From: Tetrapyrgos nigripes
Lineage: Eukaryota; Basidiomycota; Agaricomycetes; Agaricales; Campanellaceae
Direction: 5' to 3'
DNA: 64,000 bases
Assembly: GCA_013368315.1 (NCBI GenBank)
Contig: JAACJM010000330.1
Location: 1 to 64,000 of the forward strand
The notes under the pieces are model-generated. The model searched no databases. It was not told the origin of the DNA and saw nothing but the letters and a program-made list of their open reading frames with translations. Below, piece after piece: positions 22,532 to 33,363 of this stretch. How positions within the stretch are numbered: position 1 is the stretch's first letter; every line of letters starts with the position of its first letter. Made by a program: the position numbers and the translations under genes.

Positions 22532-22645
22532 TTAAGAATGGTTGTGTCACCAAAGTTGGGCGAAGGAGAAAGCTATACGCATCAGTGAATTTTATCCTGG
22601 TTCTGTGTGGCTTTACCCTAACCTAAACCTATTCAGGACAGACCG

Positions 22646-23411
22646 ATGCGAATCTTCCTGAAGCATAGAGAGGAATACCTCAACATTCTGATGATCTTGA
22701 AGGGTCGGGGTGATTGTGTACTGGCGACCTGTCCTAGCTGTCCAGAAGATCGTGTACCAATGGAACCAACATTCCGATGTGTTGACTGTTCCCATGGAGG
22801 ATTGGTGTGCCAGGACTGCTGTGTGGAGAGTCACCTTTCCAATCCACTGCACAACATAAAGGTGGCCTTTTAGTTTTTGTAAAAGCGCTTGACAGTCACT
22901 TACATTTTTGAAGTTTTGGAATGGGAAATATTTTGAAAAGGTCTCCTTAAAACAGTTGGGTCTCACCATTCAGCTCGGTCATCCAGATGGGTCAAAATGT
23001 GACCTTCCCACGAAAGGCCCCTCCAAATTTGTAGTGTTTCACACCAATGGATGTCATCGTGTTCGCCTTAACTACTGTGGATGTATGAGGTCAAGGTCAC
23101 TTTCAACCAGCATGCAACATCAAAAATGGGAGCAACTCATGCATGCTCGTTGGTTTCCCGGGACTCACACAAGACCGGGTACTGCATTTACATTCAAGAC
23201 GATGATCCAATTTCAAATGTTGAATCTATGTGGAAAGACAACACCTTTCGATTACTATAAGTCAATGGAGAAGCTCACAGATAACACCGGTACAAAAATA
23301 CCTGTGAGTCAATTCTGTACCTCACTCCACCAATGTCTGACCAACAGTACATTCTTGCAGAATCGTTATCCAACCTTCCTACGGACTGTTCAACAGTGGA
23401 GAGAAATTTGA
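22646..23411 (+). pseudogene. KDZ-transposase-associated CxC2 cysteine-cluster protein, fragment
   Basis: Exon 1 (22,646-22,861) reads MRIFLKHREEYLNIL and then Cys pairs (ATCPSCPE, FRCVDC, GLVCQDCCVESH, NPLHNIK). A 52-nt intron (22,862-22,913) contains TTTTTGTAAAAGC. Exon 2 reads FWNGKYFEKVSLKQLGLTIQ, LGHPDGSKC, FHTNGCHRVRLNYCGC, QLMHARWFPGTHTRPGTAFT and ends at QQWREI, with a frame-shifted RNLRML just after. This order is that of the zinc-binding CxC2 module at the N-terminus of Kyakuja-Dileera-Zisupton DNA transposases of mushrooms. The catalytic DDE domain is not in the window; only a possible remnant (KTGDMDVEAAS...AVRCCC) follows near 23,525. It is a truncated, inactive copy. Confidence 0.85.
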
Positions 23412-25576
23412 GGATGCTTAGTTCTTGAGTCCTACAAACTGACTCAGTGTTTCTAAGGATAAAATGACTGATTATTGCTATAAAGACCTATAATGTTTCC
23501 TGTTTTTCTGGATGTATACAGTAAAACTGGTGACATGGATGTTGAAGCTGCCAGTGCTGTGAGATGCTGCTGTCTTCCAATAGATGACGATTGCTCAATT
23601 ATCCTCATAGATATTTTCCATGCTGGTAGACTTTATGATGCTAGACAATAGTTTAGCTGAACACCTTGCAAGGTGCCCACAACAGTGAGTTCATAACCAG
23701 ACAATCACGTCCAGTACTAATTAACCTCTAGTTCAAGTCTTCAAATTTGCTTAAAAGAAGACAAGCCTAAGGATTCTCTATGATTGCCTTCACCATTTAC
23801 ACTGAATGCCAATTCCTCCTGGTCAGGCTACCTGCTTCTCTCATTCCCTGCTTGAGCTCATTGTTCTCCATCAGAACTCAATCACTGCCAGCAAATTCTC
23901 TTCCTTCTTCCAGGAGTGCATTCTCTGATGAGCTCTCTGAAGCTCTGGAGGACAGAGACATAGAAGATCTTGAAAATGTTACATAGTGATGATCCAAAAT
24001 AATATGTTCAAGTGCTTGGTTCCTTTTTCACAGTCTGATGTTGTGTTTTCAGCCCTGCCTCTTCTGAGGCTTTGGATAGTGGTCATGCTAACACTGCCAA
24101 GGCACAACTTTCCATATTCAAACTGACATACTTTCATATTGGATTCTACAGGTCTAATTGCTAGGAAACAGTCTAACATGTCAGAATCCTATCACATTGA
24201 ATCTGTGAAGATCAAAAGTATTTGATTCAAAGCAGATGCCACCCACAGGCACAGAAGAACAGGCCTGTGCAAGATACACATTGGCCTGAAACTCAATATG
24301 TTTCCAAATGTGCTGTCATTCCTGAATGTACACATCAGGACACAGTGCTGTCCTACAGGTGAAAGACTTGTATTGCTACCAGGGACCAGATATTGACAAC
24401 TATCTTCAAAAGAGTTCCTTGTGCCTGGAACTGAACCATTTTCACCAGGTTATGACTGGAGTCATAAGGTTCTGGTACCCTGAATTATCTCTGGCATATT
24501 GTGGTCCACAGGATGGCAGATTGAACAATGCTTTAGAGAAGCAAGGACAGCACAGGAAAAGAACCTGTAGGTCATGGTATGTAGTGGATCTGTATATCTG
24601 AGGAGCAGATTTCAACAAAGTGGAATGTGAGTATCAAGTCTGCATAAGCCATACTGTGCATAACTTGGACAACATGGTGAGGAACAGAGGAACTGCTTCT
24701 CCAAAACCTACTATCAATCTGGTTGAGGTGATTGTGCGTAATAGAGTTTGAGCACTCAATGCTGCAAAAATGTATGTCTTGTCAAAGGAAGGGTATAATC
24801 TACTTAAAGATTGGTACAACAGCTACGGGTCTAATCCAGCAGAAACTGTTTTTGGTCAGCTATAATAGGTAAACATCTCATTATCCTGTGTATGTAACTA
24901 GACTGAGAATAGAGCAGGACATGACCCAAGCCTAGAGATTCTCCTCTGAAAGCCACAGCTTCAAGATGGCTGGACTGGTGGTCATCCTAATCTTGGGGCC
25001 CAGAGAGCCTTCATATGCTGTCATGAAAGCTTTGGCAGCTTCTTGCCTGTGCAAAGTTGAATGCCAACTCAAAAAGTGACTGAAGCAGGACTTACCAGTC
25101 AGTATATACATGTCCTCCTCCATTGTAAAAAACTGCATAGAATGACTCAGTGGGACCAGAAGTGGCACCCAAGACTTGGCTGACGACTGGCTTTCATTTC
25201 TCTAGTGGGTGTTGGTCAGTCCACTCCTGTAGGATATCGGCAGAAGGCCCTCAGTGAAGCCTTTGAGGTTGAGCTGGGTGGGTTTGAAGTCTCAGGCAAG
25301 TGATGAGGCAATCTTTCTATAGTGTCATGTCAACCAACATCAGAAACATGAAGAAATGGGGGACTGTGGGCCATTGAAGATCACATAGTATTTGTAGGCT
25401 TGGCCTTCAATGCCATGATATCTGATTTGAGTATTTAAGAAAGGGAAGCACCCAACGATGTCATCTTGCTGGGACATGATGGAAGATAGCAACTAAGTTT
25501 TAAACATACACCTGTCCTCTGTTTGTTTTGCTTGACATTGAATTGACATACACAGCTGAACACTTTTGCAAAAGTG
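23412..25576. other. No firm gene between the CxC2 fragment and the second TET copy
   Basis: Short frames at 23,780-23,986 (FSDELSEALEDRDIEDLENV at its end), 24,326-24,601 and, on the minus strand, 25,168-24,932 (MYILTGKSCFSHFLSWHSTL) are coding-like. They may be relics of a KDZ gene or its neighbours. None has a recognisable motif, and the KDZ catalytic signature was not found on either strand. Confidence 0.35.
25561..25576. repeat. Perfect 16-nt palindrome at the truncated end of the second TET copy
   Basis: CACTTTTGCAAAAGTG sits directly after the last recognisable TET codons (NFGPWTVW) on the minus strand, next to a GTGACC that could be a donor. Confidence 0.8.
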
Positions 25577-25577
25577 G

Positions 25578-26640
25578 TCACCACACAGTCCAGGGTCCAA
25601 AATTATATGTGCAGCACATGAAAATCGAGTTGGGAAAGTTGAAGACCAGACCTGGATCACTTGCTTTGAGTCTTGTTGCTATGTCTGCATAATACTCATA
25701 GAGGTGAGTGGCCCAATCAGCGAATATGGAGGAGGTGTGGCCAGCAATTCTGATAAAACATTTCTCATGTCTCAGGCAGTTGAGAGCAGCAGCAGTTTTT
25801 TGTGAGTGATATATTCTTTTCATAATCTTTTACAAAAGTCAGGCTAAAGTGTACCAACAGTTACAATAGTGCACTCTCACTGTTTGATCACCACCTGTGG
25901 ATATCCCATCAGCCTTTACCCTGTATCTGTCTCTTTTGTGGTCCATCTCTTCTGGTTTGAAGGTCAACCCAGTTTTCAGCTTCCCTGGCTTCCCACATTG
26001 TCGCTTATTTGACTTCTTCACAACTGCGAACATGTCGTCAGCAGTTTGATTGCACAAGGTGGCTTTGAGCTTGGTGACTTTGACAGCAGAGCTGTCAGTG
26101 TCAATGTTCAAGGACCACTTGCACATCCCATCAACAACAGACTCAGCAGTAAGGCCAGCCTGATGAAATAGAAAAAGTATGAGCTAAAGAGTAGTAGTGA
26201 GGAGGACAACTATACTTGTTTGATGCGCTCTTCAGCATGCACAGCAGAAATGACACCAAAGAGGAGCTTTGGTTCATCGTCATAAAGGACAGGCATTAGT
26301 GTCAAAGTCAAAGAGTAGGCAGAAAGGAATGTATATGATTGTCAGGAGCCTGAGTAACCTTGGCTGTTTTCTTCTCCTTCAATTCCTTCAATTCTTTAGC
26401 ATCCTTGTTTTTATTGGGCTTACAGTGCTACAAGAATATAGTCAGTAAAGATGAAATCAGAACAAGACAAGAAGTAGAATTGCCTTTTCCTTCTTCTTGA
26501 CAATGGGTGACAATGGGAGAAGGACAATCTCCTCTTCTTCACCATCTGCCATCTCAATGTCCTCAGAAGGTGGTGCATGCATAGATGAAGCAAGATCACA
26601 GGGGATCACACTTATGCTAGCAAATTATTGGAAACTCACC
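25578..26640 (-). pseudogene. Second TET/JBP-family gene, truncated before the catalytic core
   Basis: From right to left: an acidic exon (SEDIEMADGEEEEIVLLPLS, about 26,580-26,490), a Lys/Glu exon (KNKDAKELKELKEKKTAKV, about 26,430-26,340), then 26,150-25,881 with TAESVVDGMCKWSLNID, GKLKTGLTFKPEEMDHKRD and RYRVKADGISTGGDQT. An intron (25,880-25,827) follows, and an exon reading RIYHSQKTAAALNCLRHEKC, AGHTSSIFADWATHLYEYYA and ending NFGPWTVW at 25,590. It aligns residue by residue with the gene at 17.7 kb, including the intron position, but stops right before the HxD iron-binding region. No continuation was found in 25,560-24,900. It cannot be catalytically active as it stands. Confidence 0.75.
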
Positions 26641-27829
26641 ATAGATCTTTCATCCAAGACCATAGCCAATGAGATCTGTCTCAAGGAGCTCAAATGGGGT
26701 TGTGATTGGCTTCAACTGGCTGCACCTGTGTGAGCATATCAGAAAGTGGAGGTATAACATACACAAAAACAAACCACCTGTCCACCAAGTCTTGGAGCTT
26801 AGCAGTGTCTCTCAATCCTCTTGTTCACAATCTGCACTGCCTGTCAATAGGTGAAGATGTAAACAGGCTTCCTGCTGGTCGTCCCCTTTTTCATGACAAT
26901 GCCAAGAACTTGACCTTTCCAGGTTGTGTCAACTCAGTGGTGTCTGTAGTGCCATATATAGTAAGTAATTGTAATGTCTGTTACATGTACAGTCAAAATT
27001 TTCTGCTTAATGATCTTTGGGGGCCAAGTAGATTTGGACTGTGGGATGGAGATGAATGTGAGCATTGTTAGCCTTGGATGCCTTCATTTTAATTTTCTGT
27101 ACCAAGCAAGGTAGCTACCTGTGGGCAGATGGTAGCTGACTGCATTAGTGGAAACAAGCCTGGTAGCTACCATTCATGTATAATGATGTATTACCCCTCA
27201 GATGGAGGAAACTGCAACCCAGATATTAAAAGCACTAGTGCAGAGAGACTAGAGCAGGGATACAAGACAAATATCCTACACTTATATATACTACTTTGTG
27301 AATAATGTCTGTGTTTCTAAAAGAATCAAATAAGTATTGGTATGATAAATTAAAGTCAATCTAAGGGGATCCACAGACAACTATGGAGTGATAAATGACC
27401 CAGCTTGGAAGAAGTTGATCTTGTTAGGGGAAAGTGGGTAGCAGTAATTGGAAGGATAAAGAAGGATTGAGAATCCTTCTGGGGGTTTTTGGAATAAGAA
27501 ACGAGAGGTTTCTGACAGCAGTGAGATGTTCCTTCTGAGGAGATTCATCTGCTAGAAAGACATATGAACCACGCACACAAGAAGAATTGTGATGCACTGC
27601 TGGTGGTCCATGGGGAGCATACAGGCAAATACCTTTGGCCTTTCTACCATGACACTGTGGATGTGGATGGAGAGGAAGAGGGCAACTGGTGATTATGGCT
27701 GCTGAGTTTCAGGATTGGAGAGAAGCAATTGAAAACTGAGTTGAAAAACATGTCCTGAGGAGGCCACAAGACTACACCAAGGGGGCCAGAGATAAAAGAT
27801 TGCATTCCAGTCTAGTATGAGCTCAACAC
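26641..27829. other. No recognisable gene
   Basis: A plus frame at 26,706-27,071 (RPLFHDNAKNLTFPGCVNSV) looks weakly coding. The remainder is AT-rich spacer with no motif or repeat that I could place. Confidence 0.35.
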
Positions 27830-28510
27830 AAATGTGGATTCCAAGGGTAGGGAGCATTTTTGAAGGCCTCTGCACACAACCAGAAAACTAGCAATGACTT
27901 TGGGACTGCATCTTCAAGTTATTGCTAATGTTCTCCTTTTGCTGAATTGCACTTCATCTTTGATTTCTTCACTATTCATTTCCTACTTGTCCACTGGTGC
28001 ATTCCCTCCGCTTCCTGCGCTTCCTGGAATCCAGTCTGCCCTGGTCCAGGCTAGATCTCACCCAGTCATAAGATCTGATAAATCCATCAGCAGGTGCCAC
28101 ATGTGTGAGCAGAGGCCTGTTGATGGGCGAAGTTTTGATGATCTGATTGCTGCTTGGTTTCTCCCCTCATCTCCTACCTCTTCCCCACAAGAAAGCAAGT
28201 TTGGTGAGCACATCTAGTGCGCTTTTTGGTGGTTTAGACTGTTCTAACCACTGCCACTCCAGTCTGCAGTCACAGTACAGTGCACAGCTTGTAGTTCACT
28301 CTGTGTACACTGTAGCTGGTAAGCTTCGCTTCTACGACCTATCCTAGTGTGTTTGTGGGTTGGATATCTTGCTCCCAGTGCATTATCAATGCAGTTACAC
28401 CACTCTACAGCTGTACTTACAATCATATTTAGCACTACACAATCTGCAGAATGTATTTGGGCTTCAGCCTGCGTTGTGGCTAATCCTCCTTGAGTGATGA
28501 GCAGCAGAGG
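27830..28510 (-). repeat. 1.24 kb repeat arm B, internally deleted (681 bp)
   Basis: Inverted relative to arm A, with the same inner end (read from 27,830) and the same outer end CCTCTGCTGCTCATCACTCA (minus, ending 28,510). It has lost three internal segments, near 27,985, 28,337 and 28,415. The outward frame is kept (27,894-28,217, ending SPQESKFGEHI). Just outside both A and B the sequence CCAAG adjoins the end. Confidence 0.8.
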
Positions 28511-28727
28511 CTTGGGCCAAAAGAAGAAGGCCTACAGAGTTAAGAAAATCAAAGTTGCAGGTGTGAGACTAAAGAAGCAAAATAGAAGAGAAAGACTTAC
28601 AGGTAGAGGAGAACTCAGAATATATGTAGTTGGCCTCCATCTGAGTCAGAGGTCAAGGAAATTCAGGTTGGAACAACAATGGGCTTGCAAGTTGCACTTC
28701 TCAAGGGATGACCAGATGGAGAGAGAG
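28511..28727. other. 217-bp spacer between arms B and C
   Basis: On the minus strand it contains a possible intron (GTAAGTCTTTC to GCTTCTTTAG), which suggests a piece of a gene, but no family is recognisable. Confidence 0.3.
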
Positions 28728-29973
28728 CCTCTGCTGCTCATCACTCAAGGAGGATTAGCCACAATGCAGGCTGAAGCCCAAATACATTCTGCAGAATAAG
28801 TAGCGCTAAATACAGATGTACTGACTATGTGTTTAACCTTAAGTACATAAGAACAGTGGGAGAGGAGGGTGGGTGCCAAAAAATGCGTCCTACTGGCTGG
28901 ATCTACAAGAGAGATCCAAAGGGGAGTGTTAGTACAGCTGTAGAGCGGTGTAACTACGTTGATAACGCACTGGGAGCGAGATATCCAACCCACAAACACA
29001 CTAGGACAGAGTAGTGAAGTGTCTGGCTGATATCTGTACGCTCTAGGGGTGTTACCAACGCTTAAACAGACTGTAGAAGCGAAGCTTACCATCTACAGTG
29101 TACACAGAGTGAACTACAAGGGAGCTGTGCACTGTACCGTGACTGCAGACTGGAGTGGCAGTGGTTAGAACAGTCTAAACCACCAAAAAGCGCACTAGAT
29201 GTGCTCACCAAACTTGCTTTCTTGTGGGGAAGAGGTAGGAGATGAGGAGAGAAAGCAAGCAGCAATCAGACTATCAAAACTTCGCCCATCAACAGGCCTC
29301 TGCTCACACATGTGGCACCTGCTGATGGATTTATCAGATCTGATCACTGGGTGAGATCTAGCCTGGACCAGGGCAGACTGGATCACAGGAAGCGCAGGAA
29401 GCGGAGGGAATGCACCAGATGCAGTCTGGACACTTGGATATAAAAGGTATGTGAAAGGGAAAGCAGAATGGAGTAAAGTCATGAAAGGAGATAACTGATC
29501 AAAAGAGATCTGTAACTTAAAGTGAACATTGCGAAGGCAGATAGATATTAACCGATTTGGCCAAAGATGAGACAGGAGATAGATAATAACGTACGAAAGG
29601 CTGTGTTGAAGTAGCAGGTCAAATGGGTAAGTATAGTGATCGCAATGCACAAGTGTGTATACACTAAAAGTCTCAACTCAAAGAGTTAGAACTTTTAGGA
29701 AAACATGTATGTAGATGCACCATATGGAAGTGTATGGACCCCCAGTGCTGTTGAAGGCTTGGGGGCAATGTAAACAATGTTATTTGAACAGGAGAAGCGT
29801 ATGGTACAAGTAGGAAATGAACAGTGAAGAAATCAAAGATGAAGTGCAATTTGGGAAAAGGAGAACATTAGCAATAACTTGGAGATGTGGTCTACAAGCC
29901 ATTGCTAGTTATCTGGTTGTGTGCAGAGGCCTTCAAAAATGCTCCCTACCCTTGGAATCCACATTCATGTCGA
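28728..29973 (+). repeat. 1.24 kb repeat arm C, full length
   Basis: Same orientation as A and nearly identical to it. The outer end at 28,728 is CCTCTGCTGCTCATCACTCA and the inner end at 29,973 is CATTCATGTCGA. It has the same hairpin near the inner end and the same outward 151-codon antisense frame (29,650-29,195). The frame is kept open in all four copies, though copies this similar cannot show selection. Confidence 0.85.
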
Positions 29974-29999
29974 TCATAGCTAAAGAAAAGCAGGAAAAC

Positions 30000-30525
30000 T
30001 TTAAGAAAGAAGACATAAATATGATGCAGAGATAGATGTATTGGTGGGAGGAGGCACAGCCCCCTTTTTAGTCAAAGAACAAGTGTTGAGTCCAGGTGAA
30101 TCAGTAGCCACAGGTGCTTTAACAGGCAGTCCTGATAGATTAGGCCTAGCAGTTGTAGTAACCTTGGAAGGAAAAATGTGTATTTGAGAACCAGAGGGTG
30201 CTGCAGTTGAGGGTGTTGGCTTCAATGGCTTCTTTGCAGGTTGAGCTGTTGCAGAAGTGGTGACAGGGGGAAATTAAAACGACTGAGTGAATTTGGGTTC
30301 CAGTGGTCTGAAATCTTCACAAGACCAAAGAAGTAGATCTGGAAAAGAGAATGAGTGTCAGACTTCTGAACAGCAAGATAGGAAAGCATATAACAATTAT
30401 GCACCTGAGTACCATCTTTCCTAGTAGAAACCATTGGCCTGGCTCGCCCTGAGGATCTGAGAGTTGATTGTGAATTGTGAAAACGTCAACAATTTTGACA
30501 CCATTTTGACAAGCCATTCCAGCCT
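30000..30525 (-). CDS. Unrecognised spliced minus-strand gene fragment
   Basis: Exon pieces are visible: RPMVSTRKDGTQ before a GTGCATAA donor (about 30,430-30,405), then, after an acceptor CTTTTCCAG, IYFFGLVKISDHWNPNSLSR (30,340-30,275). After a further short intron comes a Pro/Thr/Ser-rich tail (PLKPTPSTAAPSGSQIHIFP, 30,240-30,002). The family and role are unknown. It lies just inside arm C. Confidence 0.35.
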
Positions 30526-30683
30526 AGAAAATAAAGAGTGCAGGACAGTGAGTTGTGGATTACTTGCTGCCATTTGTGGTTCCTTTTTTAGCTTATCCTA
30601 TCCAGTCTTTTACAATGATTCACATGCAGGAGGTTCAATCTCTGACAACCATCATCACCAACATCATAACCATTACCTAATTT

Positions 30684-31061
30684 TTGGCAAAATTCCTACT
30701 ACTGCCCAACGCCAAGCTTTGTCTTGAGCTCTTAGTCATATCAATATATGATCCTGACACAAAATTAGCACTCAAGATACGACAACAGACAGGAGAATGT
30801 TGTACTTCAGCTGATTTCGCACCTACTACCTGCCAAACTCATCCCACCATGGAATTCAGGTCAGACTGGGCTGCAAAGGTGTATTATGTGTACCTGAAGG
30901 GTGAAAAATCGGATGGTGGAGCTATTCTCTACCACCACATTATAAATGGTGAAAAGGGCCCTTCAATTGTGTGGCAACACGTTGCCACAGATTGTGAAGT
31001 TGTATGTCATTCTTATTTCATTCTGAGACTCATGTTGGTTGTACTTACTTATGTACTATAA
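30684..31061 (+). CDS. Unrecognised plus-strand exon
   Basis: The frame reads LALKIRQQTGECC, THPTMEFRSDWAAKVYYVYL, KGEKSDGGAILYHHIINGEK and WQHVATDCEV, then GTATGT. An intron to ATCACAG at about 31,066 and a further piece (KLEDIAFESQRQLKLKSESF) are plausible. It looks like a real exon of an unknown gene. No motif was identified. Confidence 0.35.
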   Translation: MAKFLLLPNAKLCLELLVISIYDPDTKLALKIRQQTGECCTSADFAPTTCQTHPTMEFRSDWAAKVYYVYLKGEKSDGGAILYHHIINGEKGPSIVWQHVATDCEVVCHSYFILRLMLVVLTYVL

Positions 31062-31189
31062 TCACAGGTTGTCAGGTGTCAAAAATTGGAAGACATCGCC
31101 TTTGAGTCACAAAGGCAGCTCAAGCTCAAATCTGAGTCTTTCAGGCCTCATCTACATCTTTCTTATCTCTGCTGTCTTTATTTAACAAA

Positions 31190-32380
31190 AATGCGATACT
31201 GCTCACTGTTGTCATTGAGCTGGTCTGGGTTGGTCAGAAGCCACTGAGAGACAATGCCTTTAATTTTAAACTGGCAGTTATCTGAATACTTGAATGCCAT
31301 AGCACTATTGTGCTTAGCATGCATCATCTCTGTAAGCTTCTCAGGAGAAATTGCCATTCCTGAATAATGCTGGATTTTGTTGAATGAGACAGATCCAACG
31401 TGAAACAGGAGTCAAAACACACCAAGATCCATGATGTTTCCCTTGAATTGAGCCTGCCACCTGTCGTTAAGAGCAAACACACCCCAGTCAAGGGTAAACT
31501 TTCCCAAAGCCAACAGTGATGGGTGGAGAGTAATCAAGGTACCCAATATCCCAACACTCAAGTCTCTCATGGAATTGTTGTAGAACTTCTCCAAGTTCTT
31601 GATAGTCTTCTGCTCCTTAGCCAACATCTCATGCATAAACTTCAGTGCCTCCTCATTCTGACTCTTTGGCTCCTTCGCTACTGCCAAGAGATTTCTTAGC
31701 ACAAGATCTGCAAGGATGGCATGGCTCAATGCAGGCTTGAATGTCATCAAGGAAGTGTTGCCAGTGAAGCAAGCCCATGATTTGGATGGGCTTACAACAT
31801 GTGCCTGAGCCTTTAAGCTCATAGGGTGCATTGTTATCCTTATCTGTGTTGCAGCTGACACACATTACCCTGGCACTAGAGTTACCTTTTTTATCACGCT
31901 TTTCATAGAAGAAGCAGGCAAGACTACCCTGGAGATCAAAGGCAGGACTACTCTGGACATCAAGGGAACACCAAGTGTAGAAGTAAGAGGACAATGAACA
32001 TGGACAGTGGGATTGTTGTTACAGACAACATGAAGAAGAGAGGGGCCAGTAGCCTTCCAATAGACTAACTCTCTCCACTCAACTTCAACATTCTCAACTC
32101 CATGCTCCTTCAGAAGCTCAAGGATCTCAGCAGAAATGTCATGGGCAGTATTAGCAGTGGTGAAGCCCAGCATGACACCCATCCAGATAACAACAGGGCC
32201 ATGAACATCCTTCTTGTCTGTTTCATGGGTGATGAACCTAGCTCCATCAATAGATGTCCATCAAAGGTGCCTGGCCTGAACAATGTCACAAATACCAGGA
32301 CCAACAACCTTCCATATGTGATCAAGTGGAGGGACTTGGTGACCCAATAGGCCTGTGTGCCTGTGGGTTGGATGAAGGGA
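31190..32380 (-). pseudogene. Degenerate member of a mushroom trypsin-fold-like hypothetical family
   Basis: From right to left: PPLDHIWKVVGPGICDIV, a TGA where Arg is expected, GPVVIWMGVMLGFTTANTAH, EILELLKEHGVENVEVEWRE, SSPAFDLQGSLACFFYEKRD, EMLAKEQKTIKNLEKFYNNS, FTLDWGVFALNDRW, AQFKGNIMDLG and, in another frame, FKYSDNCQFKIKGIVSQWLL. As I recall, the family is a common agaricomycete protein with an N-C-H-V-L motif and a later GDSGS, which suggests a chymotrypsin-like fold. Here the His motif is replaced (VMCVSCNTDKDN) and the part with GDSGS is missing, because the sequence ends at about 31,190. At least two frame changes occur. The assignment is from memory. Confidence 0.5.
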
Positions 32381-32668
32381 TACTTTTCAGACTCAGTTCA
32401 GTAAATGAGAAGAGGGTGATTGTCAGAGATGGCATTGTAGTAGGACAATGCTTGAAAGTTGGACACAGTGTGGACAGAGCCAGCAGTGGTGGTGCTGCTG
32501 ATCATCTCTTGTGAGGTGAGGGAGAGCTAGGAGAGTCCAGAGAGCTGAGATGAGTCACTGGTAGTGGGGGAGATGGATGAGCTAGAGTTCTTCCACCAGA
32601 TAGCAAACTCCATACACAGCAGTATGCCACTTTGGAGATGTCTGAAAGTTGGAATATGAAAGATCTTG

Positions 32669-32947
32669 CACTGGGTGCAAACACTTGTAATTCCTTGGAT
32701 ATACAAAGGAATTACATAAGACTTACACTGGTACACTCAATATGTAAGTCCACTTGACTTACTGAAGTATTACCAGAGACCAAGAAAAATAGAACAATTA
32801 TATATGACTATTGTAAGGCATGAAGTCTCACAGTGGTCCTTGGTAATACTTCAGTAAGTCAAGTGGACTTACATATTGAGTGTACTAGTGTAAGTCTTGT
32901 GTAATTCCTCTGTATATCCAAGGAATTACAAGTGTTTGCACCCAGTG
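32669..32947. mobile_element. CACTG-type foldback MITE (EnSpm/CACTA-like)
   Basis: A 279-bp inverted repeat. It begins CACTGGGTGCAAACACTTGT and ends with the complement (ACAAGTGTTTGCACCCAGTG), with arms of about 105 bp and a spacer of about 70 bp. The direct 3-bp repeat TTG flanks it on both sides. CACT[A/G] ends with a 2-3 bp target duplication are the marks of the EnSpm/CACTA superfamily. It has no coding capacity. Confidence 0.8.
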
Positions 32948-33363
32948 TTGATAGTACTGACATGAAAGGTGGTGCATGACTCACAGTGGAATGGAGGCAT
33001 GCCTGCACTGACTTAGAGCTAAGCGCATCTTTAAAATCCAAGCAATACCTATAGTGCTCAGGGCAACTAGTAAGTACTTAACAGATTGAAAAAGCAGGTA
33101 AGTGCAAAATGTTACAATACCACTGAAGATCTCTTACTTTCACTCAGAAGGTAAGTTAAACAATGATAGTAAAATTTGTATCTTAATACAAGGGTATTTG
33201 GATATATATAATGCCAAAACTAAATACTAGAAACTTGTAGACATTGTAAGAAGGTGTATGAATGTTCTATAGTACAAAGAACAAGTGAAGAGAGTCAGTA
33301 TGACTCAAACAAAAGGAAATATATGTTTGTTGTGGTTTGTCATTCAGGTTAATTTAAAGTTCT
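32948..33363. other. No recognisable gene
   Basis: AT-rich spacer between the MITE and arm D. Confidence 0.4.

Noticed and set aside
22612..22632. CCCTAACCTAAACC near 22,615 looks like telomere repeat
   Set aside because: Only two degenerate units; far too short and inside a gene-bearing region.
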